A program made the translations under genes and the position numbers. The notes beneath the pieces were generated by a model. It did not search any database. It saw nothing but the letters and a program-made list of their open reading frames with translations, and was not told the DNA's origin. This document shows, piece after piece, positions 8,128-16,887 of a DNA stretch of 64,000 nucleotides. The stretch is from JANNRA01 sp031401035. GTDB lineage: Bacteria; Desulfobacterota; Binatia; HRBIN30; CADEER01. The stretch lies in the NCBI GenBank assembly GCA_031401035.1, contig JANNRA010000009.1, forward strand, positions 1-64,000, given 5' to 3'. Numbering within the stretch: the stretch's first letter is position 1; each line of letters opens with the position of its first letter.

Positions 8128-9118
8128 GCGTCGCCACCGTCGGCGAAGAGATCGACCAGCGCCTGAAAGTCGCCGGCCGCGCGTGCATCGTCAAACTCGG
8201 ATTCGAAGATGCCGCGGCACAGGCCGACCAGCGCCACCCAGGCCGTGAACGTCGAGGCGCCGGCCAGCGCCTCGGCGCGGGCGCGGAAGTTCGCCGCGCC
8301 GCCGCCGCGAGCGATCTCGCGCCGGCGCGGCAGTGGTCGACGAACGCCTGGCGCGGCGTGGCCGCGAGCCCGAGCGGCGGCATACCTTGTGACGCGCCCC
8401 GCGCTCCGAGCAGGCGCTGCAACGTGTCGAAGCGCTCGCTCGGCGCCGCCGGTCGCAGGGCATCGCGCGATTCGCCCCAGAAGACGCCGCTTGCCGCGCC
8501 CACCTGGGCGATCAGCGCGACCGGGTGGCGGCTGTCGTGGAGCACCTGGAACATGCGCCGCAGACTCGGCCCGTTGCGCTGATGCCGGTAGCGCGCGCCG
8601 AGGACGCGGAACTTGGTGAAGGTGTACAGCGGCGTGTACTCGGGCTGGTGCTCGCCGAACGTATGCCAGAGAGCGCGCGCACCCGGGCGGTACTTGAGCG
8701 CGTGCGCCGTCATCCACCCGCGGTTGCGGATGGCGGTGACGAAATCGACTGCTGGGGTGATCGAGTCGGGGACCGGGTGCGCGGCGGCACAGTCGTTTCG
8801 GTACAATTTGAGGCCGACGATGCTGCCGCGCAGCGCGTCGCGCAGTCCGCCGACGACCATGCCGATCCCTGGCGCGACGCAGGCGCGCAGGTCGGCCAGC
8901 GCGGTCGCATCGAGCACCATGTCCGCGTCGACCTGGACGAAGAACTCGGTCCGCACACGGGCGATGCCGGCGTTGAGCGCGCGGTGAAACGGGCTGACGC
9001 CCGCGACCCGAACCAGGTCCGCCGGCGGCTGCGTCTGCCGATCGAGGCTCGCCAAGGCGCGCGCGAGGAACGGTTCGCCGATCGTCAACACGACCGCGGT
9101 GACGTCGCGCGCGGACAT
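8124..9118 (-). CDS. GT2-like glycosyltransferase, apparently frameshifted
   Basis: The protein opens MSARDVTAVVLTIGEPFLARA and has a GT-A-like FFVQVDADMVL segment (residues ~62-72), whose DAD is the metal/nucleotide-sugar site. The frame starting at 9118 is sensible down to FVDHCRAGAR. Beyond about 8325 it turns into Arg/Pro shadow, while the neighbouring frame gives a plausible C-terminus (TFTAWVALVGLCRGIFESEF) that stops at 8124, overlapping the next ATG by 4 bp. So a one-base indel lies at about 8310-8330; it may be an assembly error or a real lesion. The start at 9118 has a GGGGAG ribosome site. The intact protein would be about 330 residues. It resembles the C-terminal half of the divergent gene at 9286. 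Confidence 0.7.
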
Positions 9119-9285
9119 CTGCGTCTCCCCACTTCCCACGGCACCAGACCGCTTTCGGCTGCCGATTGGCGTTCGTCAAGCGCACAGAACTCACCGCGAC
9201 GGTCGCGGCGGCGATGCCAAGCTGTTAATGTCGCCGGGCACTGCACCGTCGCCGCCGCGGTGGGGGATCGATTGCCGAGAGGGAC

Positions 9286-10977
9286 ATGCCGAGCCTAGCC
9301 ATCGTCTGCGACCCCCGTGATGCCGTGGCCGCGGAGCTGGCGGCGGCGCTGGCGCAACGGGCACCGGCGGATTTCGAGGTGGCGGTGGTGGCGGTCGACG
9401 ACGGCATCGCCCACGGCGCCGGCGGCGACGCCGCCGTCCTGCTGGCCGCGGGTCCGGACGCGCCGCAGATCGCCCGGCGGCTGAGGGATGACGGCTACGC
9501 GGGAGCGGTGGTCGCCGTCTGGCCGCACCGCTGGCCACGCCAGCTCGATCGCTTTCACGCCCTCTACCGCGCCGCGGATGCCGTCATCGTCAATGACGCG
9601 GTCTGTTGGGATCGGCTCGGACGCCTGCCGCGCACGCATCTGGTGGCAGATGCGGTGGAGCTGGAGTTCTTCGCCGGCACCACGCCGGCCGCCGACCGAC
9701 CGGCGCGGGTGCTGCTCGGGCGCGCCCCGGAGCGCCGCCAGGGAGACGGCGACGGCGGCTGGCTCGACGAGGAAGCCCTGTGGTTGCTGCGCGATCTCGG
9801 CGTGCCCGTCGAGTCGCCCGGCGACGTGACCCGGGCGGCAGACCTGCGCGCCTGGCTGCACAGCGGCTCCGTCGCGGTCTGCTGGGATGACGATGCCGAG
9901 AGTCGGCGCGTGCTGCTCGCGGCGGCGGCCAGCGGCTGCGCCGTCGTCTGCACCGATGCGGCGAACCTCGACGGGCTGATCGAGGACGGCGTCAGCGGCT
10001 ATCTGGCCGGACCCGCGCCCGCCGCTCTGCGCCAGTCTGTCGAGAAGGCGTTGCGCCAACCGGCCCAGCTCGCCGGCGCCCTGCGCGAACGGGTGGCGGG
10101 GTGGTCGTGGACCCGCCGCGCCCCCGAGTACTTCGCCGTGTTGCGCGACACCCTGGGACGCCTGCCGGGCACGGCGGCAACGACCGCCGCGCCGGCCGTC
10201 GATCTGCGCGGCGCGGTGACGGTGTTCGTGACGACGGTCGGGGCGCCGAGCTACGCCGCCTGCTGCGACCATCTCGCCGCCCAGGACTGCGCCTTCGCCC
10301 TGCAGGTGATCGACCACGTGGCGCCCATGAGCGCCGCCTTTCAGCGCATGCTCGACACCTGCGCGACCCCGTTCTACGTGCAGGTCGATGAGGACATGCT
10401 GCTCTACCCGCATGCCGTGCGGAGGCTCTACGAGCAGGCTCGCGCCGCCCCGCCCACGCTGGCGGTCGTCGTCGGCTGGCTGCTCGACGCCCACCTCGAC
10501 GTCCCGGTGCAGGGGGTGAAGATCTTCCGGCACGCGGTCGCGGCGCGCTACCCGTTCGCGGACGCCGGCTCGTTCGAGATCGCGCAGCTGGCGCGCATGC
10601 GGCCGGATGGGTACACGCATGCCGTCGTGCCGCTCGCGGCGGACTGGTCGGGCTCGGTCGCCGCGGGCGGCATCCTCGGCCTGCACGGCACGCACTGGAC
10701 GCCCTTGTCGATCTTCGAGCGCTACGCGACCTACGAGCGGTCCCGGCACGCCCTGCCCACTCATCATCGCGCCGTGCGAACCTGGGCAGCGATGTTCCTC
10801 GAGCGCGTCCTGACGACGGGATCGGAGTTGGACCTATTCGCCCTCATGGGCGTCATCTCGGCCCGCCTCGCCTCCGGTGACGCCGACGGAGCCAAAGACT
10901 ACCGCCGCTACGAGGGCCTGGAGGGGTTCGCCGCGGTGCGCGCGTTTCTCGCCGAACTCCATCGCAGCCCGCGTTGA
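9286..10977 (+). CDS. Two-domain glycosyltransferase (GT4-like plus GT2-like)
   Basis: 563 residues. Residues 1-290 look like a GT-B glycosyltransferase with a reduced N-terminal half: an ADAVIVNDAV segment and a donor-side AASGCAVVCTDAANLDGLIEDG (about 207-228). Residues 300-563 are a GT2-like module beginning AVTVFVTTVGAPSYAACC, with the metal motif QVDEDMLL (~366-373). That module resembles the divergent gene at 8124-9118, including the C-terminal helical tail. The fusion may add two sugars in succession or may target one module (inference). It opens the long plus-strand run and is separated from the minus genes by a 167-base divergent gap that should hold both promoters. Confidence 0.75.
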   Translation: MPSLAIVCDPRDAVAAELAAALAQRAPADFEVAVVAVDDGIAHGAGGDAAVLLAAGPDAPQIARRLRDDGYAGAVVAVWPHRWPRQLDRFHALYRAADAVIVNDAVCWDRLGRLPRTHLVADAVELEFFAGTTPAADRPARVLLGRAPERRQGDGDGGWLDEEALWLLRDLGVPVESPGDVTRAADLRAWLHSGSVAVCWDDDAESRRVLLAAAASGCAVVCTDAANLDGLIEDGVSGYLAGPAPAALRQSVEKALRQPAQLAGALRERVAGWSWTRRAPEYFAVLRDTLGRLPGTAATTAAPAVDLRGAVTVFVTTVGAPSYAACCDHLAAQDCAFALQVIDHVAPMSAAFQRMLDTCATPFYVQVDEDMLLYPHAVRRLYEQARAAPPTLAVVVGWLLDAHLDVPVQGVKIFRHAVAARYPFADAGSFEIAQLARMRPDGYTHAVVPLAADWSGSVAAGGILGLHGTHWTPLSIFERYATYERSRHALPTHHRAVRTWAAMFLERVLTTGSELDLFALMGVISARLASGDADGAKDYRRYEGLEGFAAVRAFLAELHRSPR

Positions 10978-10999
10978 CCTGTCTTGAAGGCTGATCGAC

Positions 11000-11515
11000 G
11001 TGGACAACGGCGTCTTGTGGCGGCAGCGACGACAGGAGGAGGTGCGCGTCCTGGTGCTCAGCGAGCAGGGAGTCCTGCTGCTCAAGCGCCCCCATCCACC
11101 GGTGTGGGAGATGCCGGGCGGCGCGATCGACCCGGGCGAGTCACCGGCCGAGGCGGCGGTGCGGGAAACGCGCGAAGAGACGGGCCTCGAGGTACGGTTG
11201 ACCGGACTGGTCGGCACCTTTCGCCGCTGCGGCTGGCTGGGCGGAACCGTCCATCTCTACCGGGCGACGCCGATCGGCGGGCACCTGGCGACGAACGAGG
11301 AGGAATCCCATCGGCTGGGCTACTTCGCGGCGGAGCGGGACATCCGGCTGATGCTGCCGTGGCATCGTCCGTACTGGCAGCGCGCGGGCGCGACGCCGAC
11401 CGACGCCGCGACGGTGCAGCGCATCGGCACGCGCGATGTGCTGATCATGGTGGGGTTGACCCTCGGCTACCACCTCGGTCTGCTGCGCGATCCGGTCGAG
11501 CACGAACAGGCATGA
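11000..11515 (+). CDS. NUDIX hydrolase
   Basis: 171 residues with a complete Nudix box: G41 AIDPG E47, seven residues, R55-E56-T-R-E59-E60-T-G62-L63, fitting GX5EX7REUXEEXGU exactly. These glutamates bind the divalent metal used to hydrolyse nucleoside-diphosphate-linked substrates. Inside a polysaccharide locus the natural substrate could be a nucleotide sugar (inference). The C-terminal 60 residues (GTRDVLIMVGLTLGYHLGLL) are an extra helical segment. The start is GTG at 11000 with GAAGG ~9 bases upstream. The next gene begins 4 bases after its stop. Confidence 0.85.
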   Translation: MDNGVLWRQRRQEEVRVLVLSEQGVLLLKRPHPPVWEMPGGAIDPGESPAEAAVRETREETGLEVRLTGLVGTFRRCGWLGGTVHLYRATPIGGHLATNEEESHRLGYFAAERDIRLMLPWHRPYWQRAGATPTDAATVQRIGTRDVLIMVGLTLGYHLGLLRDPVEHEQA

Positions 11516-11519
11516 GCGC

Positions 11520-12632
11520 GTGCTGACCCGCGCCCCCATTCTGCTGGTGGTCGACGGCCTGCGGATCGGCGGCACCGAGCGACAGATCGTCGAATTGTTG
11601 AAGGGCATGCGTCACAGCGGCCGTCATCGCATCGTGCTGTCGGTGCTCGATCACGGCGGCGAACTCGAGGCAGCGGCGCTCGCGAATGCCGCCGCGGTGC
11701 TACCGCTGCGCCGCCGGGCGCGCTTCGACTGCACGCCGGCGCTGGTCCTGCTGTGGCAGGCGCGGCGGGCGCGCGTGCGGCTGATCCATGCCGTGGGGCG
11801 CATGTCGGGGCTGGCCGGCCTGCCGGTGGCGCGCGCGCTGGGCGTGCCGCTGGTCAACGGCAGCATCCGCGCGGCGCCCGCGCCGTTGGCGCCGCGCGAC
11901 CGCCTCAGCCGCTGGTGCGCCGTGCGATCGGATTGGATCGTCGCCAACTCGCGCGCCGGTCTGATCGCGCACGGCCTCGGCGATCACCCGCGCGCACAGG
12001 TCATCGCCAACGGCATCGACCTGGCGCGCTTCGACCGCGTCGTCGCCGCCGACGGCGACGAACCCACCATCTGCATGGTGGCCAACTTCAGCGTGCGCAA
12101 GGATCACGCCACCGTCATTCGCGCCCTGGCCCTGGTGCGCGCGGCGATTCCGGCGGCGCGACTGGTGCTCGTCGGCGGCGATTTCGGCACCCTGGCCGCC
12201 AGCCGACACCTGGCGCACTCCCTCGGTGTCGGCGACGCGGTGCGCTTCGTCACCGATACCGCGCACCCGGAATCGTTCATCGCCGCCAGCCGGGTCTGCG
12301 TCCTGACCAGCTCCAGCGAGAGCCTCTCCAACGCCATCATGGAGTACATGGCCCTGGCGAAGCCGGTGATCGCCAGCGACACCTGCGGCGACAGCGCCGC
12401 GTTGCTGCACGACGGCGACAGCGGCTTTCTGGTGCCGCCGCAGGCGCCGGATGCGGTGGCGGCGCGGATCATCGCGCTGCTGCGCGATCCGCACCGCGCG
12501 CGGGCCCTGGGCGCGGCGGCACGCCGACGGGTGGAAGACTTCAGCGTCACGCGCATGGTGGATGCGTACGACGCGCTCTTCGATCGGCTGTTGACCGCGC
12601 CGCCGGCGGCGCCGACCGCCGGGCCGCGGTGA
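11520..12632 (+). CDS. GT4 family glycosyltransferase
   Basis: 370 residues, GT-B fold. The N-terminal DGLRIGGTERQIVELL (residues 11-26) is the typical GGTE/GGAE motif of GT4 enzymes that begin oligosaccharide units. The donor half has VANFSVRKDHATVI (~185-198) and the SSSESLSNAIMEYMALAKPV signature (~263-282) with the EX7E pair. The start codon is GTG, four bases after the NUDIX stop, so the genes are tightly coupled. The product is cytoplasmic or peripheral to the inner membrane. Sugar specificity is unknown. Confidence 0.88.
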   Translation: MLTRAPILLVVDGLRIGGTERQIVELLKGMRHSGRHRIVLSVLDHGGELEAAALANAAAVLPLRRRARFDCTPALVLLWQARRARVRLIHAVGRMSGLAGLPVARALGVPLVNGSIRAAPAPLAPRDRLSRWCAVRSDWIVANSRAGLIAHGLGDHPRAQVIANGIDLARFDRVVAADGDEPTICMVANFSVRKDHATVIRALALVRAAIPAARLVLVGGDFGTLAASRHLAHSLGVGDAVRFVTDTAHPESFIAASRVCVLTSSSESLSNAIMEYMALAKPVIASDTCGDSAALLHDGDSGFLVPPQAPDAVAARIIALLRDPHRARALGAAARRRVEDFSVTRMVDAYDALFDRLLTAPPAAPTAGPR

Positions 12633-12636
12633 CGCG

Positions 12637-13752
12637 ATGCGGATTGCGATGCTGACGGCGCATCCGGACGTGCACGGCCCGCTGCCGAAGCTGGTGCCGC
12701 TGCTGGTCTCGGCGCTGCGCGATCTGGGCTGCGAGGTGCGCCTGTTGGCCTGGGGCCGGCGCGGCGAGCGCGAATCGCTCTGGCGCAAACTCGTGCAGCG
12801 ACCCGCGGACCTCTGGCGCGCCCGCCGCGCGTTGCGCGCACACGCCTGCGACCTCGTCGTCGTGCAGACGGCACACGCCTGGACGACGCTGCTGCGCGAC
12901 ATCCCCCTGCTGCTGGCCCTGCGCGCCCGGCACCGTCCCATCGTGCTGCAGTTGCACGGCAGCCTCTGCGACCGTCTGGTCGGCACGGGGCGCCCGGCGT
13001 TCAAACTGGCGTCGGCGCTACTGCTGGCGCTGAGCGATGCCGTGCTGGTGCTGTCGACGGAGGAGCAACGCCAGTGGCAGGCCTTCTCGCCGCGCGGCCG
13101 CTTCCACCTCGTGCGCAACCCGCTGCGGGTGCCGGTGCCCCTCGACCCGGCCCCGACACGGGCCCGCTTCGCCATTCCTGGAGACGACTCGATCGTGCTG
13201 TTCGTGGGCCGGCTGATCGAAGCGAAGGGTATCCTCGATCTCGTCGCCGCACTCGCGCAGGAGCGGTCAGACGCCCCGTGGCACCTGCTCGTCGTCGGCG
13301 CCGGGCCCCTCGATCAGCAGGTGCGGCAAGGGGCAGCGTGCGCCGGCGTCGGCGACAGGCTGACACTGACCGGCTACCTCGAGGGAGATGCCCTGCAGGC
13401 CGCCTACGAGCTGGCCGACGTCCTCGTTCTGCCGTCCTACAGCGAGGGCCTGCCGCTGGTCATCCTCGAAGGCATGGCCGCCGGGCTGCCCATCGTCACC
13501 ACCGGCATGCGCGGCATGGCCGACCATCTGCGCGACGGCGTCAACGCGCTGCTGGTCCCCCCGGGCGCGCCGGCGGCGCTGGCGGCGGCGCTGCGCCGCC
13601 TGCTCACCGACGGCGATCTGCGCGCGCGCATGGGCGCGGCCAATCGCGGGACGGTGCGGGAGTTCAGCCCTGCGCGGGTCGGCAGCGACTATCTCGCGGT
13701 GTTGCGCGAGATCGTCGCCACTGACGGGCGCGAACGCCGCGGGAGGCCGTGA
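12637..13752 (+). CDS. GT4 family glycosyltransferase
   Basis: 371 residues, GT-B fold, starting MRIAMLTAHPDVHGPLPKL. The donor domain has LFVGRLIEAKGILDLV (~189-204), where the Lys contacts the diphosphate, and the SYSEGLPLVILEGMAAGLP signature (~268-286). A loop ending DGVNALLVPPG matches the typical 'G..G.lv.p.d' turn. It follows the previous GT4 gene after a 4-base gap and is itself followed 6 bases later by the first amidotransferase, all on one operon. Confidence 0.88.
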   Translation: MRIAMLTAHPDVHGPLPKLVPLLVSALRDLGCEVRLLAWGRRGERESLWRKLVQRPADLWRARRALRAHACDLVVVQTAHAWTTLLRDIPLLLALRARHRPIVLQLHGSLCDRLVGTGRPAFKLASALLLALSDAVLVLSTEEQRQWQAFSPRGRFHLVRNPLRVPVPLDPAPTRARFAIPGDDSIVLFVGRLIEAKGILDLVAALAQERSDAPWHLLVVGAGPLDQQVRQGAACAGVGDRLTLTGYLEGDALQAAYELADVLVLPSYSEGLPLVILEGMAAGLPIVTTGMRGMADHLRDGVNALLVPPGAPAALAAALRRLLTDGDLRARMGAANRGTVREFSPARVGSDYLAVLREIVATDGRERRGRP

Positions 13753-13758
13753 GATCCG

Positions 13759-15660
13759 ATGTGCGGTATCTGCGGCATCTACCACTATGGCACGGAGCAA
13801 CTCGCCGACGAGCGGCTGGTGCGCCGCATGGCCACCGCGCTGGCGCATCGCGGGCCGGACGACGAGGGCCTGCTGGTCGACGGTCCGCTCGCCCTCGGGC
13901 ACCGGCGCCTGGCGATCATCGATCCGGCCGGCGGGCATCAACCGATGGCCAACGAGGACGAAAACGTATGGACCGTCGCCAACGCCGAGCTCTACAACTT
14001 CCGGCCGCTCGCCGCGGCGCTGACCGGCGCCGGGCATCGGTTGCGCACCCGCTCGGATACCGAGGTGATCGTCCATGCCTACGAGGAGTATGGGCGCGAC
14101 TGGCTGCGGCGCCTCGACGGCATGTTCGCTCTGGCGGTATGGGACCGCCGCGCCCGGCGCCTGACGCTGGCGCGCGACCCCTTCGGCATCAAGCCGCTGT
14201 ACCTCTGGGACGACGGACGCTGCCTGCGCTTCGCGTCCGAACTGAAGGCCTTTCTCGCCGACCCGACCTTCCCGCGCGACATCGATCCGGTGGCGCTCGA
14301 CCAATACCTGACCTTTCAGTTCGTGCCGTCGCCGCGCACCATCTTCGCGGCGGTGCGCAAGGTGGCGCCGGGCCATCAGGTCATCGTCGAGCGCGGCACG
14401 GTGCGCATCGAGCGCTTCACCGACCCGGCGCCGCAGCCGCTGCCGGTGCACGACGAAGCCGCCGCGGTGGACGAGTTGCAGGCCCTGCTGCGCGCCGCCG
14501 TGCAGCGACAGATGGTCAGCGACGTACCGGTCGGCGCCCTGCTCAGCGGCGGCATCGACTCGGCGACGGTCGTCGCCATCATGCGCGAACTGACCGGACA
14601 GCGGGTGCAGACGTTCACGGTCGGGTTCGCGGGTGCCTTCGCGAAGGACGAGCTGACGGCGGCGCGGCGCACGGCGGCCCTGCTCGGCAGCGAGCACCAC
14701 GAGGTCGTGGTCGATGCGCCCGCCAGCCTGGCGGTCTTCGCACCGATTGCCTGGCACCTCGACGAACCGATCGCCACCCCGTCGGTGCTGCCGATGTGGT
14801 CGCTCAGCCGCCTGGCGGCGGCACACGTCAAGGTCGTGCTGACCGGACAGGGGGCGGACGAACCCTGGGGCGGTTATCGACGCTATCGCGGCGAGCGACT
14901 GGGACGCTGGTATCGGCGCCTGCCGGCGCCGCTGCGACAGGGGCTGGTCGATCCGCTGGTCGCCCGCCTGCCGCGCGCCGAGGCCCTGAAGCGCGCCGTC
15001 GCCGCGCTCGCCGCCGCCGACCCGGCGCAGCGGTTCGCCGGCGTCTACACCGTCTTCACCACGGCGATGAAGCGCGCCCTCTACCGGGCGGCGCCGGCCG
15101 GTCTCGGCGACGCAACGCACGACCTGGCGGCGCTGCGCTACTGGCAGCAGCCGCTCGCGCACCTCAAGCCGCTGGCGCAGCAGCTGTATGTCGAGACGCG
15201 CCTGTCGCTGCCCGACAATCTCCTCATGTACGGCGACAAGATGTCGATGGCGTTCTCGCTCGAGGCGCGCGTGCCCTGGCTCGACCTGCCGTTGATGCAC
15301 TTCGTCGAGAACCTGCCCGTCGGCTTGCGACTCAAGGGCTGGACAGGCCACAAGTACGTCTACCGCAAAGCCGTGCGACGCTGGCTGCCGGACGAGATTC
15401 TGACCCGCCGCAAGCTTGGATTCGACACGCCGATGGATCAGTGGTTTCGGGGCCCGCTGGCCGGAATGTTGCGCGACGAGATCGCCGGGCCATCTTCGGC
15501 CTGTGCCCGCTACTTCCACACGTCGACCATCGAGGTGTTGATCCGCCAGCACGTCGCACGCCGCGAGAATCACACGCGCCCCCTCTTCAGCCTGCTGATG
15601 TTCGAGTACTGGCATCGTCAGTTCGTGGACGCGGTCGTGCCGCCGGCCGGCCTGCCGTAG
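13759..15660 (+). CDS. AsnB-like amidotransferase 1
   Basis: 633 residues, a glutamine-dependent asparagine synthetase fold. Residues 1-~210 form the class II glutaminase domain with nucleophile Cys2 (MCGICGI) and RGPDDEG. Residues ~230-600 are the ATP-pyrophosphatase domain with the SGGIDS loop at 263-268. The usual NGE turn reads N75-A76-E77. Copies in polysaccharide loci are annotated as PEP-CTERM/XrtA-associated amidotransferases and are thought to amidate uronic acids rather than make free asparagine (family knowledge plus inference). Length agrees with the AsnB family (550-650). It lies between glycosyltransferase genes and is paralogous to the gene at 18932. Confidence 0.88.
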   Translation: MCGICGIYHYGTEQLADERLVRRMATALAHRGPDDEGLLVDGPLALGHRRLAIIDPAGGHQPMANEDENVWTVANAELYNFRPLAAALTGAGHRLRTRSDTEVIVHAYEEYGRDWLRRLDGMFALAVWDRRARRLTLARDPFGIKPLYLWDDGRCLRFASELKAFLADPTFPRDIDPVALDQYLTFQFVPSPRTIFAAVRKVAPGHQVIVERGTVRIERFTDPAPQPLPVHDEAAAVDELQALLRAAVQRQMVSDVPVGALLSGGIDSATVVAIMRELTGQRVQTFTVGFAGAFAKDELTAARRTAALLGSEHHEVVVDAPASLAVFAPIAWHLDEPIATPSVLPMWSLSRLAAAHVKVVLTGQGADEPWGGYRRYRGERLGRWYRRLPAPLRQGLVDPLVARLPRAEALKRAVAALAAADPAQRFAGVYTVFTTAMKRALYRAAPAGLGDATHDLAALRYWQQPLAHLKPLAQQLYVETRLSLPDNLLMYGDKMSMAFSLEARVPWLDLPLMHFVENLPVGLRLKGWTGHKYVYRKAVRRWLPDEILTRRKLGFDTPMDQWFRGPLAGMLRDEIAGPSSACARYFHTSTIEVLIRQHVARRENHTRPLFSLLMFEYWHRQFVDAVVPPAGLP

Positions 15661-15669
15661 TGACCGGAC

Positions 15670-16887
15670 ATGCCCAGGGTCCTGTTCTTGATCGAGGATA
15701 GCCCGTTCCTCTTCGACAACCGCGTGCGACGCGAGGCTCGGACTCTGCGCGACGCCGGTGCGCAGGTGGTGGTGATCAGTCCGCGCCACCGCGACGAACC
15801 CTGGCACGACGCGCTCGACGGCATCCACGTCTATCGCTACCCGCTGCCGGCCCTGGGCTCGGGCTTCGCGGCGCACGTCGTCGAGTATCTGATCAGCTTC
15901 GCCGCTCAGACGGTCCTGACGGCATGGGTGGCGTGGCGGCACGGGTTCGATGCCATCCACGCGGCGAATCCGCCCGACGTCATGTGGCTCATCGCTTTGC
16001 CGTATCGGTTCCTGCGCGGCACCCGCTTCGTCTTCGATCACCACGACCTCGTGCCGGAGCTCTACGCCGACCGCTTCGGTCGCGCCCGCCTCCGGCTCGC
16101 GACGCTGATGCGCTTCCTGGAGCGACGGAGTTTCGCGCTGGCGCATCACGTCATCTCGACCAACGAGCACTACCGCGCCGTCGCCATGCGCCGCGGCGGC
16201 AAGCGACCGGACGAGGTCACGGTCGTCCGCAACGGGCCTGCCGCGCAGGATTTCCCGACCGGTGCGGCGGATCCGACCATCCGCGCCCTCGGCCGCATCG
16301 TCGTCGGCTATCTCGGCAACATGAACCCGCAGGACGGCGTCGATCGCTTCCTCGAGATGGCGCGCCTGATCCGCCAGCAGCACGGTCGCACCGACATCGC
16401 CTTCGTCATGGTCGGTAGCGGGGATTCGTTCGCGGATCTCATACGGTTGCGCGATCAGTGGGGGTTGACGGACGCGGTGGTGATGACCGGGCGCGTCGCG
16501 TGGGCCGAGGTGCTCGCTGCGCTGCGCGCCACGGACATCTGCGTCCAGCCCGACCCGCCGGGCCGACTCAACGACTGCTCCACCATGAACAAACTGATGG
16601 AGTACATGGCGCTCGGCCGCGCCGTCGTTGCCTGCGATCTCGCCGAGACCCGCGTCTCCGGCGGCGACGCCGCACTCTACACCGAGGGCAGCAGCGCCGA
16701 AGCATTGGCGGCGGCGGTACTGGCCCTCGCCGACGACCCGGCGCGCATGGCGAGCCTGCAGCGGGCGGGATTGCAGCGCGTGCGCGACGTCCTCGGCTGG
16801 CAGCACCAGTCGCCTCACCTGCTGGCGGTGTACGAGAAACTGTTTCCGGGACGGCTGGCCGGCGCATCGACCGACGAGACGATGTGA
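15670..16887 (+). CDS. GT4 family glycosyltransferase
   Basis: 405 residues, GT-B fold. The N-terminal LFLIEDSPFLFDNRVRREAR (residues 5-24) and FDHHDLVPELY motifs are those of the GT4 group common in exosortase-linked exopolysaccharide loci. The donor half carries GYLGNMNPQDGVDRFLEMA (~216-234) and a C-terminal MEYMALGRAVVACD segment in place of the longer EX7E motif. It is separated by 9 bases from AsnB-like 1, and its stop overlaps the start of the heparinase-like gene by one base (ATGTGATG), which shows strong coupling. Confidence 0.87.
   Translation: MPRVLFLIEDSPFLFDNRVRREARTLRDAGAQVVVISPRHRDEPWHDALDGIHVYRYPLPALGSGFAAHVVEYLISFAAQTVLTAWVAWRHGFDAIHAANPPDVMWLIALPYRFLRGTRFVFDHHDLVPELYADRFGRARLRLATLMRFLERRSFALAHHVISTNEHYRAVAMRRGGKRPDEVTVVRNGPAAQDFPTGAADPTIRALGRIVVGYLGNMNPQDGVDRFLEMARLIRQQHGRTDIAFVMVGSGDSFADLIRLRDQWGLTDAVVMTGRVAWAEVLAALRATDICVQPDPPGRLNDCSTMNKLMEYMALGRAVVACDLAETRVSGGDAALYTEGSSAEALAAAVLALADDPARMASLQRAGLQRVRDVLGWQHQSPHLLAVYEKLFPGRLAGASTDETM

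Noticed and set aside
9140..9285. tRNA or small RNA in the divergent gap
   Set aside because: No cloverleaf or recognisable RNA structure found by eye here or in any other gap.
13267..16818. An 1183-codon minus-strand open frame opposite AsnB-like 1 and a GT4 gene
   Set aside because: No domain signature, His/Arg/Gln-rich, antisense to two well-recognised genes; a codon-position shadow.
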